DNA of 64,000 nucleotides from Gonocerus acuteangulatus (GCA_946811695.1 OX328123.1:43365335-43429334), one strand, 5' to 3'. Positions 42,109-53,895 are shown, counted from the first letter of the stretch. A program made the numbers and translations. The notes: generated by a model not told the origin, from the letters alone.

Positions 42109-43861
42109 CAGAGTTGGGCAAACGTTAATCGCAGAGGCGATTGATAAAGTTTTACCTAACTTTAAGTATGCGAACTTTTTTTTTAACGGATTCGTATTTA
42201 GTGCATCAAAATACGTTATTGTACAAAATTTGAAAGAAATCTGTTATGAGTACACTTAATTGCAGTTTTACCTAACTTTAAGTATGCGAACTTTTTTTTT
42301 AACGGATTCGTATTTAGTGCATCAAAATACGTTATTGTACAAAATTTGAAAGAAATCTGTTATGAGTACACTTAACTGCAGTTTTACCTAACTTTAAGTA
42401 TGCGAACATTTTTTTTTAACGGATACGTATTTAGTGCATCAAAATACGTTATTGTACAAAATTTGAAAGAAATCGGTTATGAGTACACTTAACTGCAGTT
42501 TTACCTAACTTTAAGTATGCGAACTTTTTTTTTAACGGATTCGTATTTAGCGCATCAAAATACGTTATTGTACAAAATTTGAAAGAAATCTGTTATGAGT
42601 ACACTTAACTGCAGTTTTACCTAACTTTAAGTATGCGAACTTTTTTTTTAACGGATTCGAATTTAGTGCATCAAAATACGTTATTGTACAAAATTTGAAA
42701 GAAATCGGTTATGAGTACACTTAACTGCAGTTTTACCTAACTTTAAGTATGCGAATTTTTTTTTTAACGGATTCGTATTTAGCACATCAAAATACGTTAT
42801 TGTACAAAATTTGAAAGAAGTCTGTTATGAGTACACTTAACTGCAGTTTTACCTAACTTTAAGTATGCGAACTTTTTTTTTTAACGGATTCGAATTTAGT
42901 GCATCAAAATACGTTATTGTACAAAATTTGAAAGAAATCGGTTATGAGTACACTTAACTGCAGTTTTACCTAACTTTAAGTATGCGAATTTTTTTTTTAA
43001 CGGATTCGAATTTAGTGCATCAAAATACGTTATTGTACCAAATTTGAAAGAAATCGGTTATGAGGACACTTAACTGCAGTTTTACCTAAAGTAATACGCG
43101 GTGCAAGCCCCGGGGACATGCACCGCAGTTAACGTTTTAATTTCCGGATATACGTAAAAAAAAAAAAAGGTAAAAAATAGCACTAAAATCTACACACAGT
43201 AAGTGCCGGAAGCGAGCCCTTAGAGACCCGGAAGTGAACACTGGTGGATCTGAACTGACTGGAAGTCCTGGGTAACCCAGTTGTGAGAAAATTTTAACTA
43301 GAGTAAAACGGAGGTGGACCAGGAGTGGACAGGAATGCCATTGGGATGTTGCCCAGAGCCGACCGGAAGTGGACCAGAGTAGATCATACGTAGTTTGGGA
43401 TGTACTGGAAATGGCCAGAGTTGACCGGAAGTAGCCGGGGCCGACTAAAATAGGACCGGAGGAGGATCAATTGTGGGCCGGAAGTGAACTTTGGAGTGGT
43501 ATTTTTGTTGAATTTCCGCGGTAATTTTTATCAAAATACTGTTTTACAAAAAATCAAAATGAATTCAATTGCAATTAAATCAATCGCGATTAAATCAATT
43601 GCAATTAACCAATCGCGATTAAATCAATTGCACATTTGCAATTAAATCAATTGCAATTATAATGTTTAATCGCGATGAAATTAATCGCAAATGGCAATTA
43701 AAGAAATTAATCGCGATTAAATTAATTGTATTTGGCGATTAAAAAATAAATCGCGATTAAATCAATCGCAATTGATTTAACCGCGATTGATTCAATCACG
43801 ATTAAAAAGTTAATTGTTTGGTCATACGATTGAAAAATTAATTGATTGATGCCCAACTCTG
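42109..43861. mobile_element. Non-autonomous hAT-type element carrying a 116-bp satellite array
   Basis: Terminal inverted repeats CAGAGTTGGGCA (42109) and TGCCCAACTCTG (43850-43861), flanked by a perfect 8-bp target duplication CTTTGAAC (42101-42108 and 43862-43869). The CAG-n-G-n-TGGGCA end and the 8-bp duplication are diagnostic of the hAT superfamily. There is no ORF. The interior consists of eight tandem 116-117-bp repeats (42149-43078), a GC-richer zone with repeated CCGGAAGT (43200-43500), and a zone of palindromic AATCGCGATT and CAATTGCAATT words (43560-43840). It would depend on a hAT transposase from elsewhere. Confidence 0.85.
42149..43090 (+). repeat. Tandem satellite, 8 copies of a 116-117-bp unit
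   Basis: Each unit begins GTTTTACCTAACTTTAAG, at 42149, 42265, 42381, 42498, 42614, 42730, 42846 and 42963, with a partial ninth at 43079. Units differ at only a few bases, for example GGATTCG/GGATACG and AAATCTG/AAATCGG, and contain AACGGATTCGTATTTAG and CAAAATACGTTATTGTAC. Adjacent units share variants, consistent with recent unequal exchange. Confidence 0.95.
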
Positions 43862-43961
43862 CTTTGAACGTGGACCCGAGGCCGGAAAAAATGAAATACG
43901 TACTTTATATTTTTTTTAACGTTATCCGATCAAAAGATATACACTACTTATATCTATATAC

Positions 43962-43968
<7 letters not shown>

Positions 43969-44008
<40 letters not shown>
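43969..44008. repeat. (TA)n microsatellite
   Basis: A TA tract of about 40 bp directly before the pogo-type element. Confidence 0.9.
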
Positions 44009-44010
<2 letters not shown>

Positions 44011-44018
44011 CATATACA

Positions 44019-44386
44019 CAGTAGACTTTCCCTTATCCGGCGTTCTCTTATCCGTCGCTCTCTCTAATCCGGCGGTCTCCGAGAGGAATGAATGACGGAT
44101 CATGGAACGATCATGCGGTGAAGTTAGACTGGCTCTAGGGTTCCAAAAAAAACCTTCCCTTCCTCGCTAAAAAGTAATTTTAATAATATGCACCATTTCA
44201 AATATGCAATATTAATAATGGTACTTAATAATACCAACCCACACCATATTACCTTTTGGTAATATTCTCGAATAATAAGGTTTTTCAAATACATAAGTGA
44301 CCCCTTCTAACTGAATTCTCTAATCCGGCGTTTTCTCTAATCCAACTGTACTCTGGTCCCGACGACGCCGGATTGTGGATAGACTA

Positions 44387-44389
<3 letters not shown>
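44019..44389. mobile_element. pogo/Tigger-type miniature element (about 370 bp)
   Basis: The ends CAGTAGACTTTCCCTTATCC and GGATAGACTACTG are the inverted repeats of pogo-like (Tc1/mariner superfamily) elements. Several inner copies of TCTAATCCGGCG occur in the first and last 90 bp. TA-rich target sequence lies on both sides. No transposase ORF is present. Confidence 0.75.

Positions 44390-44391
<2 letters not shown>

Positions 44392-44448
<57 letters not shown>
44392..44448. repeat. (AT)n microsatellite
   Basis: An AT tract of about 57 bp immediately after the miniature element. Confidence 0.95.
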
Positions 44449-44451
<3 letters not shown>

Positions 44452-44534
44452 GTAAAAATATAGTCAATGTTGAAAATTGTTTGTTCGTTAGATTAAATGA
44501 AAGAGACGAATTTCATAATAAAATGTTAAAAAAA

Positions 44535-45479
44535 GTTCGTCGCGCAGGAGCTGCATTACTAAGCACTTTGCTCAGAATTTGGGTAGTGTAGTCTGCATTC
44601 CTGAATAATTTGCCTAAAATAACCTATATAAATAAAATAAAAACATGAATAGTTCTTCTCTTACATTTGCAATGAGCAACTGTTTCAATTATTAATTTTG
44701 TAATTAGTTTGCTTCCAGAGATTTGTGTGTGCATGGAACTACACTACTTAATTAATATACAAAACTTAAAATTTTCGTCTATTGTTCTTGTTGAAAATAC
44801 AAGCATTCCCATTTAAAAAGAGAACTTCATACAATACTGAAGCAGGAATGAGATAGAGCGCTCCTAGTGGCAAATGTGATCCTTGCTTTGCCAACCTAGG
44901 TTTTGGCGGGAGAATTCTATTCAAACATATTACAAAGTTAACCTTCCCTTCCGGTTAACCTATTTAGTTCATATTTACAACACTTCTTTCCTACGAGGTA
45001 TAACGCCTTCATTATAATACTGCAGAAATTACGATTGGTATGAATTATTTGGTTCCACAGTAAACCCCCTCCTAATGAACCGATTTAGTTTATTTTTAAA
45101 ACATATTTTTTTCTGTATATGAATAAAAAGAATACAGAGTTTCGTTGAAATACAACAATAATTACGGCTGGTAGTGTTAAATTGGTAATTTGGGTCCGAA
45201 GCAAACCCCCCCCCCCCTCCCGTTGGGCCGATTTTGGTGGAATATTATGTTGTTCAATCGTTTGCTAAGAGAACGGTATATACCAAATTTCGTGGAGAAA
45301 ATACAAAAACTCTAGCGGCTATCGTGTTATCAAACACACACACACACACACAAACACATACACATTTATATATATATATATATATATATATAAATTTTCA
45401 CGGGGTGTCTGCTAGGTAAGATCGATAAAGATTTGAAGACATTTGATTGAAGCTAGTTTCCTTCGGAGGAATGTGCTAA
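44535..45479 (+). mobile_element. HINE-1 copy b, full length
   Basis: 5' end GTTCGTCGCGCAGGAGCTGC, subterminal TAAGCACTTTGCTC, core, C-tract units (the last at 45208-45219), an (AC)n-(TA)n microsatellite at 45336-45390, and the 3' hairpin TTTCCTTCGGAGGAA followed by TGTGCTAA ending at 45479. It is more diverged than copies a and c and has fewer tandem units. Confidence 0.75.
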
Positions 45480-46440
45480 TATAAGTTAATTGTAATTAAT
45501 TATTATTTAAATTTCTAGTTTTACGTAACAGAGATTTTTAGAACAGGTTTTCTAAAGGCTACCAACGTTATCTAGTCAAGATAGGGCTATAATTCATTGA
45601 AATATAATCACTATATGAAATATGAAAATAATTTTTACTGATGGCTAAGAGTTATTTTAATGAGATTTCAGGAGATGTTCTAAAAAAGAGGGAAAAAGGA
45701 CAGCTGAAAATGCCGAATTTTCAGGGATTTCTCTTCCAGAACATTCTCCCTTTTTTTTCCTCCCTAAGAAAGGAGCTATTCGGTAAAGGATAAAGGTAGT
45801 CCTTCTTTGTCTGGACTCTCTCTTAGAAGCAGGCAAAGCAGCCCTGAATCAATATAGCTATTCTTTGTTAGAACGGCACCAGTTTTCGGCATTCTACGCT
45901 GTCTTATTCATTTCCTAACTTACTCGAGCACTTTTAACACTCTGAGAATATTGTGAGTGAGTATTTAGTTGATATAAAAATATGGAGTTATCATTTAAAA
46001 GGATGGTCTACTAACGTCGATTTGGTCGTCCGAATTAAGCCCTCACATTTTAGCATACTTTTGGCAGTCGCTGGTTGTTCACGGAAGGTGATTGCATTAA
46101 ATTGTGTCTTAAATTTATCCTTTGTTTTTTGGTAAAATCATGATCCTTATAAATTCATCGATTACTTTCCTATAAGATTCTACATAAGCAAATATATTGG
46201 AATGCTGAGAATTAGAACTAAGGGTGCGTTCACATCTGATAGTTTTTGCAGGGTATTTATATCAGACAGAAATGGCGAGTAATGTAAACTGCGAGCAATT
46301 TCTGTCTGAGATATATATTTCTATCACGAGCTATAAGTGTCTACACCTCTATACCATCAGGTGTAAACACTGATTATAAAGAGAAGAATTTAATGTCAGA
46401 TATAAATATCTTGGCCACTAGCTGTACGGTCCACAGTTCT
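45480..46440. other. Non-coding stretch
   Basis: No gene is recognised. A pair of related segments at about 46230-46350 and 46360-46460, with GTGTAAACACTGATTATAA and GATGTAAACGCTGATTAT, suggests a small diverged direct repeat. Confidence 0.4.
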
Positions 46441-47904
46441 GTACCAACAGATGTAAACGCTGATTATTTGCGCAATGACCTATGAGGGGCCGTACATTTA
46501 TCGCAAATTTCAACAAATCCAGAACTGTCGTATATATATCCATGACACGACAGGGGGTTTTGGGGATTTTAGGATTGCCTTGGAGAAAAATCAGAGGTGC
46601 AAGAACTGCCTTATCTCAGTTTTCAATGCTCCTTTTCTGAGAATGGCTTTCAATTCATTTTCACAAACCCCGATTTTCACAACAGTTTCCGAGATATTTA
46701 AGAAAGTCCAAAAACGATTTTACTATTTTTGGGGGGGGGGGGGGTAATAATTCTTCCGCTCTAAACGATTCCAAAGGAAAATGGTGGAACTTGTTCCTAG
46801 CCCATCCTTACAATCTCTGTATAAAAAAAATAAATTATAATTAACTATTATTTTTCTAAATATTTTATCATGAAATTCATCTTTCGGAAATAAAAAATAA
46901 AAAGCAAATTGGTCCTTTAAGAGTTGGCGTTTACTACAGGTCACGATTGAAAGAAGAAATAACAATTGAATCTGCTGTTCATTACAAACACTAAATAGCT
47001 ATACTAGTCAAGTTTATTTTTATTCCTTTAGGTTATTTTAAATAAAATCTTAAGAAATGAAGCGTATAAAACCCACCTCGCCAAGTTTGTCGTTTAATAA
47101 ATTCCTACCCTGGGCTTGAAATACGTTTTAACGCCAAATTGTGTGTAATATTCATTTAAACAGAAAAAATTCTAGTTGAATCAACATTAATTTAATTGAG
47201 AATTTGAATAATTCAGGTTCTGCATTTGTGAGCATAATTGTATTTGTAGATCGAGGCCCTATAATTCAAGGATTTTGTTCGCATAATGTCAAAAGGGCAT
47301 AAGCTCTGTGAGGAATATTTTGAATCATTATTTATTAATTATTCCGAATATAGATGGGGAAATGGATATTTATAAATTTTAGCGCATTTTACACACATTA
47401 TAAGTTAGTAGAAACGGAAAGAGTCACTTTTTTCACAAAGAAATTAATATGAATTATGCAATAAAAAAACTAACAATTAAAAAGTGAGGAAACAAAGACA
47501 TTCAGGAATACAAAATTAACAATATAGAAGTTTTAAGCACTCGTTTCTCCGATTGACATCGCCTCATCGAAAATTACTCCAGAACCTTTTTTGTGGGGCT
47601 TTGGAATGGTCACCATGCACTTACCACGATTTTCCACGCATTTTCCAGATACTATTTTTAGAAAATATACCAAGATTCGAAAACTTTTATTCCCTAATAC
47701 ATGTTTTCTAATACTTCCTTAACTCCAAACGTAACCAACTTTAAATATCTTATATTGGATGAATGTAAAACGACTGAAAGAAGTTTCAACTGAATAAATC
47801 GTTTCTGAATACCCAAACTGAAAATTAGTTGGGAAAAGTAGTTGTTTAAAAATTTTTCCATTAGTTTTTCTACGTTAGATAACCTATAAAACTATTACCT
47901 GCAA

Positions 47905-47942
<38 letters not shown>
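46441..47942 (+). mobile_element. HINE-2 copy, main part (interrupted on its right by a LINE insertion)
   Basis: From about 47526 the sequence follows the HINE-2 core at 25310-25700: GAAGTTTTAAGCACTCGTTT, CCTTAACTCCAAACGTAAC, GTTTCAACTGAAT. It then reaches a TA tract at 47906-47942. An earlier part (46490-46750), with repeated GAGATATTTAAGAAAGTCC and a G-run, looks like an internal unit. The matching 3' end lies beyond the inserted LINE, at 53938-54091. The exact 5' end was not found. Confidence 0.5.
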
Positions 47943-47946
<4 letters not shown>

Positions 47947-48248
47947 TCGCTTAGAACAGCGAGGGGAGCAAGGAGAAGGAGGCCGCTTAACACAGCGGTG
48001 AGGGGAGCAAGGAGAAGTAGGAGACCGCTTAGCACAGCGGGGGAAATACTCGCTTAGTACAGCGAGGGAAGCAAGGAAAGAAGGAGACCGCTTAACACAG
48101 CGGTGAGACAGGAGGAGGTCAGGGTAAATAAGAAGTAGGTGTAGAGAGAATGTAGGTTTATTGGAATAAGGTAGAGAGAGATGTAGCGGAAAGAGGAGAG
48201 GAGAGAGAGAGGTGCAACTTCCACAGCTGCTGGGAGACCTCTGACTAG
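47943..48248. repeat. Minisatellite with repeated short hairpins, plus purine-rich segment
   Basis: Five hairpin words of the form CGCT-TARNAC-AGCG (for example CCGCTTAACACAGCGG, CGCTTAGAACAGCG) spaced 25-50 bp apart (47947-48107) and separated by GAGGGGAGCAAGGAGAAG-type purine runs. The rest (48110-48248) is purine-rich and ends GCTGCTGGGAGACCTCTGAC. Both pieces of that last phrase recur at 53797-53822 in the LINE 5' region in different order. The origin is unresolved; it may be part of the LINE insertion. Confidence 0.6.
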
Positions 48249-48670
48249 TTTTTTTTTTTTTTTTTTTTTTCCCTAACCCCACTTAAGAGAAAAGAGAAAT
48301 AAAAAGCATGCAAGGAAGGGCATGATGAAAGCGAAAAGTGAAAGAAAACGTGCAGGAACGCAAAAGAAAACTAAGGACCTCGAACGCAACAGGCGTGCGT
48401 AAGGGCCACAGGTAGAGGGAGGATGAGGGAGGAGGTGTCCTTATTCTGCATTAATGCACTTGAAGGCGGTAAGTAAAGGAGAAAAAGGTGTAGGATTCCC
48501 AAAGGGAGGTATGTGTAATGTGCTGTGTGGGGCACAGCGATAGAGGAGGAGGTAAAACGAAAGATAGTCGGAGAGTAGACGAAAGAAGAAAGGGGAAGAA
48601 GGTCAGTTAAACTGTCTTAAGTGTCATGTGTCAGTGTAACTTGTGTTTGTTGGATTGTTCCTAGCGTGTT

Positions 48671-49826
48671 CTAAAATGTGTTATGTTCTAGTACGTCTAC
48701 TAGTCGTCGTGTGAACTCTGTTGGTCCTTGCCAGCGTCCTGGTCGTCCAGGTGGTGTGATGTCGTTAAAAGTCCGTCACGCAGGAGCTGCATAACTAAGC
48801 ACTTTCCTCAGAATTTGGGTAGTGTAGATTGCTTTCCAGAACAATTTGCTTAAAATATCCTACATAAATAAAATAAAAACATGAATAGTTCTCTTTTAAA
48901 TTTGTAATGAGTAACTGATCAATTAATAATTTGCTTCCAGAGTTATGTTTACACATGGTACCTATTACACTTCGTAATAAATACAAAAAACCTCATATTA
49001 TCCTATTTTGATCTAACGCAGGAACAGGATACAGTCACTCTAGTGGTAGAAAGCGCTCCTTGCGGCGGCTTTGTGAACCTACGTCTGACGGGCTTTTCTA
49101 TTGAAATATATTACAAATTAAACCCCCGCTTTCCGATTGACCGATTCAGCTCATTTCTACAACACTTCTTTCTCATGAGTTACCCACGACGTATACCGCG
49201 TTTCGTTACAATACAGCAGAAATTACGACCGGTATGAGTATATTAAGAATTTGGGTCAGGAGTAAACCCCCCCCCCCCTTCTAATGAACCGATTTAGTTT
49301 ATGTTTACAACACATATTTACCTGTAGATTACCACTACGAATGCCGAGTTTCGTCGAAATATACCAAAAATCACTGCTGGTAGTGGCGAATTGGTAATGT
49401 GGGTCCGGAGTAAACCCCCCCCCCTCCTAATGAACCGATTTAGTTTATTTTTACAACAGTTATTTACCTGTGGATTACCACTACGAATACCGAGTTCCGT
49501 TGAAATATACCAAAAATCACGGCTGGTAGTGGCGAATTGGTATTGTGGGTCCGGAGTAAACCCCCCCTTCTAATGAACCGATTTAGTTCATTTTTATATC
49601 TCACTTTTCTCTCTATATTACCACTACGAATACCAAGTTTCGTTGAAATATAACAAATATTACGGCTGACATAGTTAAATTAGTGTTTTGGGTTCGGGGT
49701 AAACCCCCCCTTCCGGTGGACCGACTTTGGTGGTTAACGAACTCGTTCAATCGTTTGCTAATTGAATGCTATATACCAAGTTTCGTGACGAAAAAACAAA
49801 AACTCTGGCCGCTATCGTGTTAACAG

Positions 49827-49913
<87 letters not shown>

Positions 49914-52581
49914 TATATATAAATTTTAACGGGGGTCATTTTCGGTGTCTACTAGGTAGGATCGATAAAGATTTGAAGAAATTTTTCAAAAATTCCGCCA
50001 TGAGTCCAACCTCAATAGCTACTTTCCTTCGGAGGAAAGTGCTAAAAAGTGGATTGTCATGGTACTTAAGTCCGTCAAAGAATTTGATGTGACGTCGTTT
50101 TATGAATTCTGAAACTGTAGGGAGTTCTAAGAGTTTGTGTAAGTCAGGGGCTTTGAGTTTATTGTGTGAGGTGCTCCGTGTGACTGTTTTGAGTATTCGG
50201 TTCTGAAAAGATTGTAGTGTTCTGAGTATGGTGGGGTTCAGAAACCGAAAGAGTGGTGTGCCGTATAGAAGTGCCGGTCGTAAGACTCCTTTTTATATGA
50301 GTAGCTTCAGTCTGAGTGAGAGGTTTGATGAATTGAGTAAGTAACCAAGAGAGCGGGCTTTCGTCCTGACAAGCTTTAGCTTCTTGGTAAAGTGTGTGTG
50401 AAAGCTCAGGTGTGTTCCTAAGTGTATCCCCAAGTAATTGATATGTCTTTTTAACTTGTTTCTTTTGTTTCTAACCGTGAAATACGTGTTGAATTGCCGT
50501 GAAAGGCGAAGAGTAGTGGTCGGGTTAACTGTGATGTGTATTCGTCGCAGTTCGTCTACTACGTCTACTGCGTTCAGCTTGTTTTAATGCCTTTGAATGT
50601 GACATGGATGTGCTGTATATCGCGATATCGTCGGCGTATGCGGCTATTTTTGTGTTTGGGTACTGTTCGCCGACGATTTCTGATGTGTAAATGGAAAAGA
50701 GTGTTGGTGCGAGTACTGACCCCTGTGGTACACCGCAGGGGATTGGGTGTGTGCTGGAGAGGCTTGCCCCTACCCTAACCGTCATAGTACGTCCGTATAG
50801 GAAAGAGTGTATTGTGTTATAGAGTTGTTCTGGACATCCGTACGTTCTGAGTTGCTGCATAAGTATATTATGTGAAACTGAGTCAAAAGCTTTCGTACAG
50901 TCAATCGATATGAGTGCTGTAGTCCGGTTCATGAGCATGTTGTTTGTGATATGTGATTGGAGCCTTACTAGCTGGTGTTCTGAACTGTGTGCAGGGCGGA
51001 AACCGAACTGCTCAGCAGGGATAATATCCTCCTCTGCGCAAAAGTCTTTAAGATATCTCAGTATAATCTTTTCATATACTTTTGATAAATGAGGCAGTAG
51101 GCTTATGGGTCTGTAGTGTTCAGGTGTATCGCCCTTTTTGTTGGGTTTGAGTAGTGGTGTGATTATAGCGTGTCTCCAGTGTTCGGGGAAGTGTCTGAGG
51201 CGGAGGCATGTGTTATAGATGTGTACGAGATAGTGTAGTCCTTTTCTCGGTAACTGTTTAAGTAATATGTACTGAAGTCTGTCATGTCCTGGGGATTAAT
51301 TCCCTCGTGTCTGTCTGAGTATGGCTGTCAGTTGTTTTGGTGAGACGTACATGTAATTGTCTTGTAGTGTAAGTCTGTATTCAGGTGTACGGTCTTTTTT
51401 GCGAGTCTGAGCGTCATGTGTGTAGTAAGTAGCGAGTATGTCCGCCTGGTCTTTTTCGTCTAGTAGCGTATCTTGTCTGTGTATTTTTACTGTGTTAGTC
51501 TTTTGCGTGCGTGTTCGTATGAGCCTCCAGAATTGCCTAAAGTCACCATGTGTCTGCCTGAGTTTCTCATGCCACATGGACTTCTTCCATTGTGACATGA
51601 GTGTGCGTATTTGTGTAGTGAGTGAGTTTAGTGCAGTTTTATAATGCCTATCTCGTGTTCTGTACCAAATGTTTTTGATATTGTTTCGTTGTTTGATGAG
51701 TGTGAGAATGTGTTGTGGTGGTTTCCTAAGATTTGGAGGTGCTGGCGCGAACTTAGGAATGCTCGAGTCGGCCGCGAAGGTGATTGTGTCTGTGAATTGT
51801 TTAATGGCCTCATCGAGAATTTGTGTGTCGTGTATGGGTGTGATAGGGGGGTGTGTTCGTGTATGAGGTGTTTGTATTTGTGCCAGTCTGCCTTACTGTA
51901 GTGGTAGTTTGTGGCTGTGGGTGTGGGGATGTGCCCGTGTAGTTCGTATAGGACCGGCCTGTGGTCAGATGTGATAAAATCGAGTGCAGTGCACGCGGTT
52001 ATTACGTGTGGGTGTCGCGTAACTAGCAAGTCAATCGTTGAAGTCATGCTGGGATCTGCGAAGTGTCTGAATGTGTGTGTGCCTGGGTGTATGACTGTCA
52101 GGGGGTATTTAGTCAATTTAGTCCCTGCGGGGTTGTTTTTCGTATTATGCCAGGCAGTGTGTCTAGCGTTCAGGTCACCTATGAGTATGTGTCGTCTGTC
52201 TGTCGAAGTTTCTGAAAGGAGAAGTCCCAGTCGTGAAAGTCGTCCTCTCGGTCTCCGATAGTATGCGGTCAGTTTGTACGTCTTGTTCAGTTTTAATATA
52301 ATTGTCAGAACAGAATTGTATTCGTCTGGGTCTATGGCTGGGTCTATCCGTTGATAGCGTGTACCGTGTCGAAGGCCGATGGCGACTCCACCGGCTAGTG
52401 TATTGTCCATGTCGTGCCGGAGAAGTGTATAGCCTTGGAAGTGACCGTAACTACCTCTGGTCAGTCGTGTGTCGGTTAGTATGAATACTGTGGGCTGTAT
52501 TTGTCGTAGAAGTAAGTCCACGTCTTGTAGTTTTGGAGTAAGTCCGTTTGTGTTAAGATTTAGTATGGTGTGTCCGGTCAT
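48671..52581 (-). pseudogene. LINE ORF2: endonuclease and reverse transcriptase, multiply broken
   Basis: The ATG (52579-52581) overlaps the ORF1 stop as ATGA. The endonuclease domain is intact to 51628: NLNTNGL, FILTDTRLT (an Asp where the catalytic Glu is usual), GDLNARHTAWH, TSDHRPVLYEL. A frame change occurs near 51610. Then comes an RT-entry part (51598-51296) ended by TAA at 51296-51298, the same frame continuing to 50525 with DCTKAFDSVSH, CGVPQGSVLAPTLF and YADDIAIYS. Another frame change occurs near 50570 and a nonsense codon near 50294. The C-terminal coding is split by HINE-1 (48771-50045) and ends with TAG at 48671. No RNase H is seen. Confidence 0.85.
48771..50045 (+). mobile_element. 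HINE-1 copy c, full length, inside the LINE
   Basis: 5' end GTCCGTCACGCAGGAGCTGC, subterminal CTAAGCACTTTCCTC, a core shared with copy a, four tandem units of about 130-150 bp with C-runs near 49125, 49267, 49417 and 49560, a TA tract at 49837-49920, and the 3' part with hairpin TTTCCTTCGGAGGAAA and GTGCTAA. GAGGAAAGTGCTAA is the complement of the 5' subterminal repeat. Flanking LINE codons can be read across the empty site within an A-run, so insertion caused little or no net change there. Confidence 0.8.
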
Positions 52582-53895
52582 TTTGTCGAGATCAGTTTAG
52601 TCATGAGTTCTACTAGTGAGCGTACTTGTGACATGAGCATGGACATCATATCAGTCATTGTGTTAGTGAGTCGTTCTACCCATGCTGGTGTTCCGTCACT
52701 TGTGTGTTGTAGTGGTGTGTTATGTGTAGGTAATTGGTAAGTGGGTGGTGTTGGTGGAGTGGGCAGCAGAGCTGGTCGGAAGTTCTGTTGTGGGGGTGGG
52801 TTTCTGGGTGGAAGTGCTTGTGTGGGTGGTGGTGGGGGTAATTGTGATGTGTGTCCTGTGAATGCGTTTGAGTAGCTGAAACCAGGGTCAACTTTGCGAT
52901 ATGTGCGTGTTGGTATGTTAGCCGGGGGGCCTACTATAGTCTGGCGGGCTGTTCGGCTCTTCTCGAGGAGTTGAAGCCGGGCTGTACATTGCCTGTAGGA
53001 GGCGGGATGCTGTTCACCACAGTTGGTGCATTTTAGGGCGTTTTGGACTCGATCACAATCCTTGGATGTGTGGTTACTGCCACAGCGGGCACAGCGCTCG
53101 CGGAGATTACAATTGTTTTTGGTGTGCCCGAAGCGCTGACACCTAAAACACTGGGAGATGCCTTTGTCCTCCCTGTAGGGTTTAAAGTGAATTTTGATTT
53201 TATCGATCGAGGTGATCGATTTGAGGTGTGATGGGTTAAATTTGTGCATAAAGGTACAAAGAAGGGGGAAAATGGGGACCCTAATACCGTCGGTTTGAGT
53301 CTTGCTCATCCTTTTCACGGACACGATATGTTCCGTGTTAAGCTGCGCGGCAATGTTGTCCAGCGGGTGGTCTGAGTCCAGCCCGAGGAGTACGAATAGT
53401 TGATTTTTAGGGGAGCCCTTCGGTGTGTAGGTGAAAAATTGTGTCTTGTTATTTGTCAGTTGGTTTCTAATGAGTCTTGATGTCTTGGGCAAATATTTTG
53501 TTCCCGGTTTTACAGCGTTGTACAGTAAAATTCTTGCAACCGGCTGTGTTAAGTTTTCTAATAAGGCTGTTTGCATCTGTATAGTGAGGGGGCAATACTA
53601 TTGGTGGGGGCTTAATCTTGGTCAGAGGTTCATACTTGTTATGTGTAGGGATCTGGGGTGGTGTGTTGGTGGTTGTGTTCTGGGGTTTAGGCTTAACTTT
53701 CCTTTGTTTGTGCCTTTTTAATTTAACTTCGGTAAAGATTTCACTGTCGGTGCCCGTTTCACTATCTGAGCTAGAAATTATAGGTCGTTTGTGTACTGGC
53801 CTCTGACTAGCTGCTGGGAGCGGGCTTATATACCTGCCCGTCATCCCTTCCACTCTCTCTTGGTTAGTGGGGGGTCGCGCATGCGCTCTCACCAC
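52578..53895 (-). pseudogene. LINE ORF1 (gag-like, PRE_C2HC type), one frameshift
   Basis: Starts with ATG at 53895 and has a Ser/Asp/Lys-rich N-terminus (SSSDSETGTDSEI). The domain beginning SLIRKLNTAGCKNFTV and continuing, after a frame change near 53470, with FFTYTPKGSPKNQLFVLLGL matches the domain before the zinc knuckles in Jockey-group ORF1. Then come three Cys/His knuckles, CFRCQRFGHTKNNC, CARCGSNHTSKDC and CTNCGEQHPASYRQC, and a Pro/Gln-rich tail. The protein would bind the element RNA. The stop TGA at 52578-52580 overlaps the ORF2 ATG, an arrangement suited to translational coupling. Without the frameshift the ORF would be of ordinary length. Confidence 0.82.

Noticed and set aside
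42149..43090. Regularly spaced repeats resembling a CRISPR-type array
   Set aside because: The whole 116-bp unit is repeated with no unique spacers, the genome is eukaryotic and no cas-like gene is present; it is a satellite.
50536..53806. Many plus-strand ORFs across the Jockey LINE
   Set aside because: All are opposite to recognised endonuclease, RT and zinc-knuckle coding on the minus strand.
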